Positions 1 through 12,199 of a stretch of 64,000 nt of DNA are shown in pieces; the stretch's first letter is position 1; every line of letters begins with the position of its first letter. Below the pieces are notes generated by a model. It had not been told where the DNA came from. It did no database searches and was given only the letters and a program-made list of their open reading frames with translations. Both the position numbers and the translations under genes were made by a program. Where the stretch lies: the NCBI RefSeq assembly GCF_020382885.2, contig NC_058496.1, positions 8,548,501 to 8,612,500 of the forward strand, given 5' to 3'. The stretch is from Scatophagus argus. Its lineage: Eukaryota > Chordata > Actinopteri > Scatophagidae.

Positions 1-2290
1 AGGTCCACTTTGACACGTGTGAATTCCTTTGTTTATCTAGATGAAGGCCACTGATGAATCAGCTGGTTCCTGTTCTTAATATCAGTGCTGCAAAGTGTTC
101 ACCTTAAGGAAGTGGTTCTGATTTTATGGCGTGCCCCACTGAAGCCAAAAAAGTTCATACCCTACAACTCTTATCAGTCATTAACAATAATGGGGAAGCA
201 ATTCAAGTAAAGTATCCAAGTTGAATTTTTGTGAAATAAAGAGGATACTACAGAATTAGAAAATATTATCTTCACTAAAAAAAACTTTCAGACTTTAAAC
301 TTTTAAATACAGAGTTTCCATATGTTTCCCCTGGTCATTTTAAAGAAACTAAACTACAAAATTATTGATAGCTTTTATCACAATGTTATCTCATCCATAG
401 GCTATTAATCAATAAAGTCAACCATAGTCCTCTGGCTAAGTATGTCAGTGGCCATAAAACTCCACACATATTTTGCATCAAACATCTCAATAGTGCAGTC
501 TATGATTACGTGACCCATGTCTCAACTCTGTTATCAACAACTGAAAATGATTTCAGTGCATGTTGCCATATCATATTTGTTGTCAATATTTTTACAAAAA
601 AAAACACATCCAAGGAAGACTTAGACAGAAATTAAAAATATGTTCAATCATGTAATCAGTGTGTTTTGGAAAGCTGGCCATTTGGTGTTACATAAAGAGC
701 AGAAAAGCGCTCCTCCCTTTATGCATTTCAGTATGCATAAGGCCGACTCGCTTGCTGGAAGCAGAGTCTTGGCCTTGTTCCATGTCAGAGTGTAGATCTT
801 AATTCAGAAAGGGCTGTTGGTAGTGGTTGCACTAATAAACTCTGCTTATCACACCTACAGGATAATGTCAGTAATATTACAATACATAATCTAAAAATGT
901 GAATTCTCTTCCAGTTGTATTTGTGTTATTTCATTTTGTAATTACAGCTGGATTATAGTTGTTCTTTGCAAAATACTACCTATAAATATTAATGAAGGGT
1001 TTCAAAACACAGCTGGTCCCTCTCATTGTGTCTAATATACATCAATGCCTCCTGAAACATCAAAAGCCCTGCAGCATAGTGTCAAGGAAAGATGGAGCTC
1101 AGTTGATCTTCATTGGAGAAAGGAACAAGTCAGAACATATGGGAGCCCTCCTTGTGGGCAATCTAAGCTTCCACATTGCAAATACCATAGAACTACTTTA
1201 ACAGGACAAACCAGTCATGTATTACCTGCACCAAATGCTGAGGCAGCTGACTGAGCTGTTAGTCATTAAACCCCCTCACGCTAACAGCGTACACAAGTTT
1301 CATTAAGTGCAGACAGCTGACTATCCAAAAAGAGGGGAGTTTGGTTTCTGGTCAAACTCTACATCTGTTTCTGTTTCCAACCATTTCACCAAAGCCAGTG
1401 ACTCAGCTGATGAATGCAGACAATTGTCATGCAAATTCATTTTGGGGATAGTTTAAAGCTCCAGAGTATTTGAGTGCAGATCACATTGACTACAGATGTA
1501 AAATTCACATCCTTTTGAAACATATCTTCGCTTTCTGGTTAAATGTTGATCAGTTTGTTAAGAATTACAAACCCTCTGTTAAATCAAACACAATAACCAA
1601 TATACTTCTTATCGCTTTAATCAAGAAGAAATGAGATTGCAGCAGAAGAGGGAATTTTCATTTTTAGCTAAAACAAGATTGGTTCCCAATAGACTTCAAA
1701 GTCAGTGGAAACCACACTTCATTTGAATCCCATTTAAAGTCTGTTCTGGTGAGAACATACTGTAGAGCCAGAAAGCAATGTGGGTATCTCTTGGTAATAA
1801 AATTTTAAAAGTAAATTGGGAAAAGGTGCCCTGAGAACAATGTGCCAATTTCCTTTGGAGGGTTTTTTAAGGACAAACCAACAGTACAGCACAAGTGTAC
1901 TGAAGCAAGCAGGAAGAGGCCACATTTTACACTAGCACATTTCCTACAATGCCTCTAGACATCCATCATACTGGCACATATTATTTATACACTTGTGATA
2001 TGTACTCACAATGTATTGTGGGAATAGCCTTGGTGTGCTGACTTGGATATTTTTGAAGCAACATAGCATAAGCACAGGCATTACTACACTTAATGATGCG
2101 AAGTAAGGACGAAGCATTTTGAAAGTTCAGACTCAAAGCTATTCATACTGACATCTGTGAGTATGAACAGTTTTGTCATTATAAAAGTTCCATTTCTTCA
2201 TTGTGAAAGGCACGTTTTAATTAAGAACTGCTAACAGTCAACTGTACGCAAAATAGCAATGAAAGAGCACAAAAATTCATGACACAAACA
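1..2290. other. Intergenic, downstream of mat2a
   Basis: AT-rich sequence with only short open frames (under 90 codons). None has a recognisable domain or splice-site pattern on either strand. I see no RNA gene and no clear transposon. Confidence 0.6.
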
Positions 2291-2304
2291 TTTGAAAGGA
2301 GTAG

Positions 2305-2310
2305 TTTATT
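2305..2310 (-). terminator. mat2a: Candidate mat2a poly(A) signal
   Basis: AATAAA on the minus strand, about 245 bases downstream of the last 3'UTR hairpin and 1.7 kb after the stop codon. An ATTAAA lies further on, near 2217-2222. Which one is used cannot be read from the sequence. Confidence 0.45.
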
Positions 2311-2553
2311 ACAGAGCATAAGGAAACTACCCAGTCTAGACATGAAGCATAATACATCATGAGCTACTTGTTCCTCTGTAATTTGAATGCATGTCGGTGG
2401 GAAGGGAGAAAAGCAAATGGGGGTGGTGGGTGGGGGGTGTAGAGGAAATAGAAAAGGCACTCGTACACTTACTGCAGCCAACGGGATGACATCCGTGTGG
2501 TAAAAAGGAACAAAACCAAAACTCTTTCATATATGGGATGGCCATGTAAACAA

Positions 2554-2580
2554 GGCTGGTTTCTCTGTACTACACCAACC
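2554..2580 (-). promoter_or_regulatory. mat2a: mat2a 3'UTR METTL16-type hairpin 6
   Basis: On the transcript strand a 7-bp stem (GGTTGGT with ACCAGCC, one G-T pair) closes a loop containing TACAGAGAA (plus-strand 2561-2569). This is the UACAGARAA loop that METTL16 binds and methylates in vertebrate MAT2A mRNA. Confidence 0.85.
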
Positions 2581-2733
2581 AAATGTTGCCATTCCATTAA
2601 TGATGAGAGCCAAAAAGAATTGCACCAGCAATTCAATGGGATTTCAAATCTAACCCACCTAAAAGTAAGGTCTACAGTCCACAAATTAAAAAAAAAAAAA
2701 AACGGTTGTAAAATCACCAATAACAGTAGCTAG

Positions 2734-2778
2734 CTGAGGCCGACCAAAGCTTTTCTGTACAACACTCTGGGGCCTCAG
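2734..2778 (-). promoter_or_regulatory. mat2a: mat2a 3'UTR METTL16-type hairpin 5
   Basis: A perfect 8-bp outer stem (CTGAGGCC with GGCCTCAG) and an inner CCAGAG/CTTTGG stem present TACAGAAAA (2751-2759) in the loop. Confidence 0.85.
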
Positions 2779-2851
2779 ACAAAACACTGAAAAAGGATCA
2801 AGTCAAAAGGAATTCGAAATTCAATAACCAAGTGTGTTTAAAGCTGCCATC

Positions 2852-2889
2852 TGAAACCTCGGCTTCTCTGTATCCACGCCATGTTTCAG
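2852..2889 (-). promoter_or_regulatory. mat2a: mat2a 3'UTR METTL16-type hairpin 4
   Basis: A perfect 7-bp outer stem (CTGAAAC with GTTTCAG), a small internal loop, and a GGC/GCC inner stem surround TACAGAGAA (2865-2873). Confidence 0.85.
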
Positions 2890-2975
2890 AGAACAAATAA
2901 ATAGTGTTGAGGTTTGAATCCTAGCCAATAAGACTCTGTGGTAAAGAACACACTCCGCTAAGGATAAAGATGAGA

Positions 2976-3002
2976 AACAGGTTTCTCTGTAGCTACACCC
3001 TT
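2976..3002 (-). promoter_or_regulatory. mat2a: mat2a 3'UTR METTL16-type hairpin 3
   Basis: Loop motif TACAGAGAA (2983-2991). The stem is shorter and bulged: GGT/ACC next to the loop, then AA/TT beyond a bulge. This is the weakest stem of the six after hairpin 1, but the motif and spacing fit the set. Confidence 0.75.
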
Positions 3003-3185
3003 CATCAATATACTTAAGGAGTGAAAGGCCCTTCAGTCACTTCAAACCATTAAAAAAAGCAAGTGAAACTACATTTTAAAAAGGGATTCATTTAAAATTG
3101 AATTTCAATGCACTAACAATCCAATTTTCATATCGCTATCAAGTATAACCAATACCTCTGCAGACCAAAGCAGTGACATAGCAGC

Positions 3186-3212
3186 TTCTGACTTTTCTGT
3201 ATTACGTCAGAA
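3186..3212 (-). promoter_or_regulatory. mat2a: mat2a 3'UTR METTL16-type hairpin 2
   Basis: A perfect 7-bp stem (TTCTGAC with GTCAGAA) encloses a 13-nt loop ending in TACAGAAAA (3193-3201). Confidence 0.85.
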
Positions 3213-3967
3213 AACAGCAAAGGTCTGTAGAAGCATCTGAGGCTTTACGCTCATTTGAGAGCTTGAATAATTAGGATGTGGCTCGCCCCTTAGCCTGCAA
3301 TGCATAGCATTTTTTTTTTTTGTGAAAACAGCAACAACCCTTGATTTTAATTGTGCCATTCTAGCATCCTCCACAAAGATGAGGGAGTAAAGTTAAAAAA
3401 AATATTTGTATAAAGAACCCTGGGCCAAGGGATAGTTGTACCAGATTGACAAAGGAGGAATGTTTAGAAAGAAGCTCAACTTGTTTGAGAAGGTGCCAGA
3501 TCAGATCACCCTCTAACTATCAAATTATGCTTCTAAATGGACTTACAGTGTGTTAGATGTTGCGCACACACACCTTACATCAGTAGCACCAATAAATTAG
3601 GAGGGGTATCGCATATATCCTAATATGCGCCCGCAGGGACACTGAAAACTGACGATATTGACGGGTGTGGAATGCCAAAGGGAGAACTACTGAACGCCGC
3701 TATTTGGGTTCTATCACATTGAGAAGCAGGGGAACTTCAAGACGTGGGAAAACATTAAGTAGTACGGTGGTGCATGAGTTCATGGAACCCACCAAAGTTT
3801 TAAACATCAAGTTTCTGAGGCATACCTCCTAAGACCCAGTATGATACTGCAAACAGCAGAAAACAGTAACAAGACAAAGGAGTGAAAGAGGAGTGAGGAA
3901 AGGGAGTCATGTGTTAAAAATGATAGCATTATTATGAAGGAGATAAGCGCATTTCACCCCCTGGAAT

Positions 3968-4000
3968 CTTGGAGGCTTCTCTGTAGTATACACCAACAAG
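3968..4000 (-). promoter_or_regulatory. mat2a: mat2a 3'UTR METTL16-type hairpin 1
   Basis: It begins only 25 bases after the mat2a stop codon. TACAGAGAA (3977-3985) sits between TTGG and CCAA. In mammals hairpin 1 has the same place, next to the stop codon and apart from hairpins 2-6, and is the one linked to splicing of the last intron. Confidence 0.85.
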
Positions 4001-4024
4001 CCTGGGGGGAAAAGCTTAACAGGT

Positions 4025-7000
4025 TTAGTATTTGAGTTTTTTGGGCACCTCCCATGGGAAGGACTCTCGGCCAAAATGGCCATAGGCTGCAGTCCTCTGA
4101 TACAAGGGTTTCTTCAGATCCAGCTCCCTGGAATACATAATCAGCATATTTAGCAGCAGTCACACCCACTGACCTCAAATACAGTCACTCACAGACATAC
4201 CAAGCACATTTGCCGCTGGGGAGTGTCAAAATCAAGATAAATTTTGAAGAGAGGGGGGAAGGAAAAAAAAAAAAAAAAAAAAAAAAGGTTTGTTAGACCA
4301 GCTGGTAAAGAGGGAAGCACGTGAAGCTTCGACACTTACCCTGCCAACTCTGAGCAGTGCGTTGATTGTAGCTTGCAAATGGAAACCACACTCATACCAA
4401 TTTACAAAGGTTGCTTATCCAACTACCAGCTACGAGGCTCGATTACACCCAATATTGTAACAGTTTAACCTTATAAATGAGAATTTGTCCCTTGCTAAGA
4501 ATCACGTACGTTGACACTATACCATGTAATTAAGTAGAGCGCGGTATCGCAACCCCACAGAAATGAAACAAACCGTCAGTTCTAGCAAAAGGAAAATGGT
4601 ACTGGCAACAAGACGCACAATACGTTGATGGATTAAATTAACTCTAAACTCTGTGAAACTAAATGAAAAGACAAAACCAAGGCAAAGGAAACAGTAAGGA
4701 ATTAGGAGCTTTTTTTTCTCCATTGAGTAGCAGGTGGCTTCAGTGGTTATACATTACCTGACAATAACTCCAGGACGGAGATCAAAGTTCCTCTTCACAA
4801 TGTCAAGTAGTTCTCTCTCACTCTTGTCAGAGGTCCCGTAGTGGAAAATAGAAATTGAGAGGGGATGGGCAACTCCAATAGCATAGGAAACCTAATACAA
4901 CACATACAGATAGGCGTTTTATATCAACCATAAAAACCACAAAAATCTAACAGGTAGGAACCTCCTGCAGCCCCACTTCCTAAGAAAAAGAAAGGTGGGT
5001 TTTAAAAGTACCACTCACCTGGACCAACACTCTCCTGCAGAGCTCAGCCTTCACCAGAGACTTGGCCACCCAGCGTGCAGCATAAGCGGCAGAGCGGTCC
5101 ACCTTTGTGTAATCCTTCCCAGAAAAGGCACCGCCTCCGTGGGCACCCCAGCCTCCATAAGTGTCAACAATGATTTTACGACCAGTCAGGCCAGCATCAC
5201 CCTGTGATTGGGGGAGGACAACACACGTTGCACAGGGAAGCAACTCACAAGCTTAATACTTTCTGAAAGCCACACCTTCACACCGATATTTACCTGTGGA
5301 CCACCGATAACAAATCGGCCACTGGGTTGCAGGTGGTAGATGGTGTCATCATCCAAATAGATGCAGGGAACCACAGCCTTGATGACTTTCTCCTTCAGGG
5401 CATCCCTCATCTCCTCCAGGCAAATATCCTCATCGTGCTGGACAGAGATGACAATTGTGTGCACACGCACTGGAAGCATGGCACCACGGTCCTGGCGGTA
5501 CTGGACAGTAACCTAAGAAGAATGTGAAAATATAAATGAGCCAAATTTATTCAACCCGAAGTGAATTTACACTAGTTACTAATAGCAAGTATGACAGCTC
5601 TACCTGTGTCTTTGAGTCTGGCCGGAGCCATGGAAGGGTGCCATTGCGACGCAGCTCAGCCATCTTAGCATTCAGCTTGTGGGCGAGGACAATTGTAAGA
5701 GGCATACACTCCTCGGTCTCATCAGTGGCATATCCAAACATCAAACCCTGCAGTGGAAGGGACATCAGCTCAGTCATTAAAACGTTTAACTCTTTAAAAG
5801 ACAGAAGAGCAGCAATTTGTAGCTTCAGAATACACATGACAAACAAAATGCTGAAATTAACTACTGACCTGGTCCCCTGCTCCAATGTCCTCCTCATTAC
5901 GGTCGACGTGAACACCCTGAGCGATGTCTGGAGACTGCTGCTCCAAGGCCACGAGAACATTGCAGGTTTTATAGTCAAAGCCTGTGCAGGAGTGAGATAG
6001 CATCTTAAGATTGCATTCTTAAAACAAACCTACAAGCAACAAATTGAAAAGCACAAACCACAAGTTTTGAGTTTCCCTTGGGGATGAATAAAGTATCTAA
6101 GTACAACAACATGTCACACCTTTGCAGGAGTCGTCATATCCAATTTGGCGGATGGTGTCGCGGACAACTTTCTGGTAGTCCACTGTGGCACGTGATGTCA
6201 CCTCACCGGCCAACAGGATCATCCCAGTCTTGGCAACAGTCTCTGCACAAGAAAACAAAGGTATGAAAAAACAACATTCGATACTCCAATGCCAATATAA
6301 ATGTGAAGAAAATATTTTATTTCTTACCACATGCAACTTTGGCATCAGGATCCTGCTTGAGATGGGCGTCCAGGACTGCATCACTAATCTGATCACAGAT
6401 CTTGTCTGAAAAACAAGAACAAAGCAACTAAACACCGGCATCAATAACAGACTGCAGCAGAGCCGGATCACTGGGGCTGACGGTAAAATGTGGCACTTAA
6501 GCCCGGATCGTACTCCGAGTGGGAGTGGCTCGGGGTCTTAAAACAGTCGCCATTTCAGCATGTGGACATGTGGTGAGGAAGTGTGAGCGCGCGCGCGCAA
6601 GTAACCGGGGACCGGAAGGCAAGCGTGATAAACTTAAACATTTAATTCGTTACATTTGCCGAGGATGAAATACGACACCCTCTACCGAGCACTGCCATTC
6701 AGACAAACCGTTAATGTTACCGGTCATTGTGCACCGCGTGCTCCTGCCATAGCACCGCACGATTCGGCAGGTTCAGAAAAAACGTTAAGCAATTCAACAA
6801 TCATAACAACGTTACTGTAATGAGAGCAGCATTTACGTAACGTGTACAGTGAATGTCTGATGCGAACAGCGCCGTGTTTGCTGTCAACGGCCCACATACG
6901 CGACAGCATCACATACTCGGCAAAGATTAGCTAGCTAACATTAGCTAGCAGCGCGTGCTCTTGAGACCGGCTCAGCTAACATTCAAGTGGCGGAAAAGGC

Positions 7001-7233
7001 CGTAACGATCAAATCTGAATGATGTGTAGGGCCTGTTCCAGTTTTTCTGATGCAAGCACAACGTGAAAATGTACAGTACGAGGAACGACGTAGAAAGACA
7101 CGAATAATATAGCGTTAAAAAGAGCAGCGTGTTGGCTCTTACCGGGATGCCCTTCTCCGACCGACTCTGATGTGAACAAGAAGCAGTCCTCGTCAATGAG
7201 GGAGTTATGAAAACCATTCATCTGTCCGTTCAT
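4025..7233 (-). CDS. mat2a: S-adenosylmethionine synthetase, MAT2A type (methionine adenosyltransferase II alpha)
   Basis: Makes SAM from methionine and ATP in the cytosol and nucleus. Nine coding exons: 7233-7143, 6405-6328, 6242-6120, 5981-5869, 5747-5604, 5512-5294, 5201-5019, 4891-4758, 4127-4025. All junctions are GT-AG and in phase; 1188 nt give 395 aa plus stop, the same length as human MAT2A, with no frameshift. Visible motifs are GEGHPDK (residues 26-32, His29 catalytic), [13 protein letters not shown] (around 131-143, catalytic loop and substrate binding) and the Gly-rich [12 protein letters not shown] segment (around 280). The start is the first of two ATGs (MNGQMNG), as in vertebrate orthologues. 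Intron 8 (4128-4757) is the position of the detained intron in mammals. The gene could be either of the two fish paralogues (mat2aa or mat2ab); I cannot tell which. Confidence 0.97.
4263..4286. repeat. Poly(A) tract in mat2a intron 8
   Basis: About 24 consecutive A on the plus strand, so poly(T) in the transcript. It lies in the last intron, about 135 bases upstream of the final exon, and may act as a long uridine tract near the regulated 3' splice site. Confidence 0.9.
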
Positions 7234-7410
7234 TGTCGTTAAGGGCCGCTGCAGATATTTAATGTAAAAATGTTACGATGTTAATATCAAGCTAAACCTG
7301 TATTTTTTTCTCACTTAAAACACCTTGGCGTTTTTCCTGTTCTTCCACAGCGACACCCTAATCTCTCGCTATTGATCCTCCAGCCTGAGCCTCATGGCGC
7401 AGAGCTCCAC

Positions 7411-7444
7411 TATTTATGCTATGAAGTCAGACGCTCTGACGTCA
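7411..7444 (-). promoter_or_regulatory. mat2a: mat2a core promoter: TATA box and palindromic CRE
   Basis: Reading the minus strand, a full CRE palindrome TGACGTCA (7437-7444) is followed 20 bases later by CATAAATAG (TATA-like, 7411-7417). That places the start of transcription near 7385 and gives a 5'UTR of about 150 nt. The spacing (TATA near -30, CRE near -55) is typical of a cAMP/CREB-responsive promoter. The transcription start itself is inferred. Confidence 0.65.
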
Positions 7445-10400
7445 AGAGGAGGTGGGCCGTACCATTGAGCCTGCTGAGGGGTTACTGTAGGCAGGAAACG
7501 CATTGCAGATTGCAATCAGATAGCACACGTGTCTAAATGTTAGTGCCAGGGTACCTGCCAGTGACATAAGAGCCTTGCTCAGTCAGCACCCTTAACCTTA
7601 GTACTTACATTTCTCTGTTGTCAAGGGTGTGTGCGTATCAGATGTAAAAGTGATAAACCTTTGCAGCCTTGAATCATAAAGTTGTTAAATCGGACGAGAT
7701 TCTGACGACAGAATTTATAACCACTCACCCTACGTGCAGTAATACCTCTCAAACAATACCACATTTAATGAAATTTAAATTCTAGTAACAAGCTCAAAAT
7801 TAATATTAAACCCAAATTTCTATAAAAAGTTTGGGCTGGCCAAGATGCTACTTGGAAACAAAACAAAAACACGACAAGACATAGGTTGGGTATTGATACT
7901 CCTCAGACTGACCTTCCTTCCCACTTCATATCATGTTGTATTTTAAGCAAGTGATATGTTTATGAGGTATAACCTTAATTTTTAAGACTTTATTTGTTTT
8001 GTCTTATATAACAACATTGTCTGTACGGATTTTATCATTGGTCAGGCAAGAAAAAAATGTTTCCTACAACCATTATTCAAGTTTGGTCTTAAACCAACAC
8101 TAGGAAAATTAATCTGATAAGTTGTATTTATTTTAGCTATCACAAGAACATCAGAACATATGCTTCCTTGGAGAAACAATGTGATTAACCTGGAAATACA
8201 TTTGCAACAAAGTGAAAACTGGACAGCAGAGAGAAGAACAGAGGCTGGGGATATGGTAAATCTCCACATAACTTGATTATACTTTACTCAAAAAGCTCCA
8301 ATCTCCATCTTACCCTCCAGGCCTTGTGGTGTAATATAATCAAAAGCTCTGATTGTGAACATCCTCTACATTTGTAGGCAACAGATAGGTGTAATTAATG
8401 TCTCAACCGGGACTGGTCTATAATAACTTTAGCTCCAAAGTCGGATTATTTACTCTATTTGAGAGGAACAAAAGGCTGAAACTAAGAGGAGTACCTCCAC
8501 TTTCAGTTGGACTGTATTGTATTGATTTAAAATTGCAACAGTTAGGTCTCTGTGTTTTAACCAAAAAAAAGTCCAGAATATGATGCACATATTGGGACAT
8601 TGTGGTTTTCAGACTTTACGTCAGGCCATTGAATGGTCTACTGAGTCAACACAACTCTTTTCTGCTTGTCATTTTGAGTATTGTAAATGCTGCATCTATT
8701 ATTCTTCTTCCCGTTTTCAAGATATCTTTAAATAAGAATACGTGGCTTGCTTGTCACAGTGACACAGCATTTATGAAGCTGTGGAGCACACAGACACAGT
8801 TACAATCAAAACCATGTGTTGCATCATAAAGCAGAGTGACCTGAGGTCTACCTGAACAACACTGAAGAGACATGTCACAGTTACTGCGCTCTGACTGAAG
8901 TCCGTGTTCAGTCAATGTGTGAATGTCAGATTGACCTTCACACATTGACAGTGGCTGCTGATTCATCCTACAGAATGTACTGATGAGGGTTATTACAAAC
9001 ATAGAGGTTATAAAAGATAAATGAATAAAGGCTGCTTTCACAGCCTTTTTAATTTATCTCCTGGTGATTTAATCCAAATAGAAACAGAAAAAAGCTTTAA
9101 TTGATTATTTATGGTGGGAAATCCAACCAAAAAAATACAAGATTCTTCACAGTTATGACGTTACAGGGTCATCAGTACTGTGAGACTGAACCCTTTGAGT
9201 CAGTTAATTAAATAATGTTACTTTGACTTTTGGTGTTTAGTTTCACTAAACCAAACAATTCAATCCCTGACCAGTGTTGCATCAGAGCGGTACACTCACT
9301 CATGTCACCATGAATTTGCAGGGTGGACACTTTCTTTTCAGAGAGCAAAAGCATGATGCAAGATGCACCTGCTGTTGCCTTCTACAGGATGTGTTGTTAT
9401 GTCTGTCGCCCACATTTATTCAGTAAGCCAAAAATAGCAAGCAACTTACACATTAAAACAATAATAAATCACAGCAATAAATAGAAAGAGACTCAAGAGG
9501 AGACAACAGAATTTGAAGGGGAGTGTATTATTTCTTTGGACTGTGTTGCTCCAGTTTTTGGGTTCAAGGAACCCCTGAAAAACCATCTCGCCTCACTGAT
9601 CAGATGATTTCACACATATAAACCACTTCCACATGCCAAAAGTCTGCATCTCACAGGACTGATATTTTTTTTCTTGTCAACTTCATTCACATCATTCATC
9701 TTACAACGACCCGTAGACTTAACAGTCTACATTGCAGACAATAAAAGCAACATTTGATCTGCCTTTACTAAAATGGAAAGTGGAGAAATCAAACTCTCTC
9801 TCTCTCTCTTCATAGATCCTAACAGAAAAAGAAAATAATTATCAATATTTTGTTACATCATTTTGACATTTCCATCGAAATAATGCTCCCTCACTGGCCA
9901 GCAGAATTCAGGCTCATTTAACATTTAAATAAGAAAATAAATACATAATTTAAGTAAAATAATCTTTGTGGCATAGATTGTCTTCTACTTTGTGTTTTCT
10001 ACCATACTTAATATTTGTCCTTTACATACATATTTCTTCTATTTTAGCCACATCATTACAAAACAATAACAGTCTGTATAGACAGAGCATATTTTTCATT
10101 AACATTTCACAATAGATAGTCAGTGGTCATGACTGCCAAACTCATCATACTTATCTAAATAACCTAAAGTAGGACAAAGTCATACAGTCTTTAACATTTT
10201 TAAACATGTTACTCTACACAAAGGTCCAATAAGGTTTTCATTTCAAAATCAAGAAAATACACAAATGCACTATGAAATGATTCAAAACAGTTTCAAATTT
10301 ATGCAAGCATATCTGTCCTGCATTTTCTTCACCTAACATTTATACTGAAGTTAAATTTTTATACTGTCCTTACCATGTTTTTCTAACAATTTTCACAGCC

Positions 10401-10551
10401 ACGATAATAACAAAGAGGAGTCAAAAACAGCACTTTACGGCACAAAACACAGTACCGGAATGTACAGTATGTCTAGCAGCGAACCATGCAAACACAGTCG
10501 GACCTCATTCGCTGCCACAGCTGGTCGGACACAACCCTCCACCATCCAAAA

Positions 10552-10569
10552 ACACACACACACACACAC
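10552..10569. repeat. (AC)n microsatellite
   Basis: Nine uninterrupted AC units in intergenic DNA. A second, imperfect tract follows at about 10580-10592. Confidence 0.9.
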
Positions 10570-10855
10570 GTCCATGAAAACACATACACACAAAAACCAT
10601 TTACAGACATACAGACTGAGGTTACAGCTACAACAGCGTACACTGTCCTATGCTAACAGCCCAAAAGTACAAAGTGTCTAAGATGGTGCATCAGAGGTCA
10701 CACAGGAACAATGCAACTTGACTACTGTGACTGCTGTCACGGTCAGCTAATCACCAGGATCAGTAAGGGGGGATCTGAGCAAGAGAAAACACTAAAATAA
10801 TCAGAGGGACGGTGAACTGCAAGAATAAGGCCAAAGTAATAAAAAAATACAAAAA

Positions 10856-10886
10856 GAGATAGATAGATGGATGGATAGATAGACAG
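10856..10886. repeat. (GATA/GATG)n tetranucleotide repeat
   Basis: Imperfect tandem GATA and GATG units on the plus strand, about seven copies. Confidence 0.85.
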
Positions 10887-12135
10887 ATTTATTTGAAATA
10901 TCCCATCATCATTGTGATATTTCACAACTGTGGAACATGTCAGCTTTGTATTATACAACTTACAGCATAATGCAAAGCCATGAAGTAGCCCTACATAGTA
11001 GAGTTCCTGCTCACATGACAGATTGTCAGAGTTTTACTCGCTTCTCTGTTGAAAACAATATGCAAAAAAAAGAAAAAGAAAAATCTAATAAATTAAAAAT
11101 TGAATAAAAGCAAACGTGATTTTTGTAAATTACTTCAACAAATCACTATACTGCTATGAAATGTGAAAACATAAGGCTCATTAACTCACATAAATGTATG
11201 TGTCAAAGCAAAGCATTGCACCTTTCCTGGGTCACATATTCCTCTAGCTGTTACCACTCTAATTAATGAACTAGTTCTGGCATGAAAGCTATGCAGTGTC
11301 AGGTGACAGTTAGTTTCACCCACCCATCACACCCCACTGCACTGATTTGGCAGTCTATTTAAAGGCCTTTACACTCACATCATTTACTCTTCATGCTGCA
11401 CTGTGCTGCAATGCTGTCACGCTTAGTGGTCGAGCACCCCCGGACCCCCCGTCTCCACCCACTTTGGTTCTGCTTTGCTTTTATGCACCCATGCAGGGAT
11501 CATTTTAAATGCTACCTGCATGTAATGTATCATGTTACTGTGTAATGCATATTAAATTTCCAAGGCAGGGAACATCCACATGAGTACAACCATGCTGCCA
11601 AGTCAAACTGCATGGCTATTTTTTTCAGCGTGTTGTATTTTTATTGACTGTAGACCAAGCTGGTGGTGTTCTCATACAATGTTTTGGAATAAAATAAATT
11701 TTTCAAAAGTGTTTATGGTCCTCTTGGTCAGAGCAGATCTGTTTCATAAACGATACATGTTCCACAACTAAAGGAAACTGGTGATTTGATGGGTACATCA
11801 GTGCAGAGTTTGAAACCATGTTTGAGAAACAGGGAGGATGGTTTCTAAAAATTAATAAATAACCACCCCTTCACATTACATGACCATAAATCCTTGAGTA
11901 TTTCCTAATGCAAGGTGTCAGCTCCCTGTACTGTCCACACCTGAGAACGGACAAAGACAGAAGAAACACAGGGCAGAGTGAAAGATTTACAAATAAAAAA
12001 ATACAATATAATACAATGTGCACAGCTTAATAGAACAACTGAAGGCAAAGTAGGCCTTCTGGACAAACCAGATGGCTGTTCCTGAAAGGAAACTGTATCT
12101 TTTCATTACAGAAAACATACAGTGTAGTGGATGTA

Positions 12136-12141
12136 TTTAAT
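12136..12141 (-). terminator. inpp5j: Candidate inpp5j poly(A) signal
   Basis: ATTAAA on the minus strand about 60 bases after the stop codon. A canonical AATAAA lies further downstream at 11640-11645. Use of either is inferred. Confidence 0.3.
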
Positions 12142-12199
12142 AAAAAAAACACAACAGTTGGCTATGTGACCTTTGACAGCAGTGGGACTCGGTCGAGCA

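Larger units (their letters stand above)
7450..12130. other. Intergenic between mat2a 5' end and inpp5j 3' end
   Basis: No exon with matching splice sites and a known domain was found on either strand. It holds microsatellites near 10552 and 10856. Part of it may be a long inpp5j 3'UTR, since a minus-strand AATAAA lies at 11640-11645. Otherwise nothing is recognised. Confidence 0.55.

Noticed and set aside
5536..6000. 154-codon plus-strand open frame
   Set aside because: It is antisense to mat2a exons 4 and 5 and the intron between them. The minus-strand exons fully explain the region.
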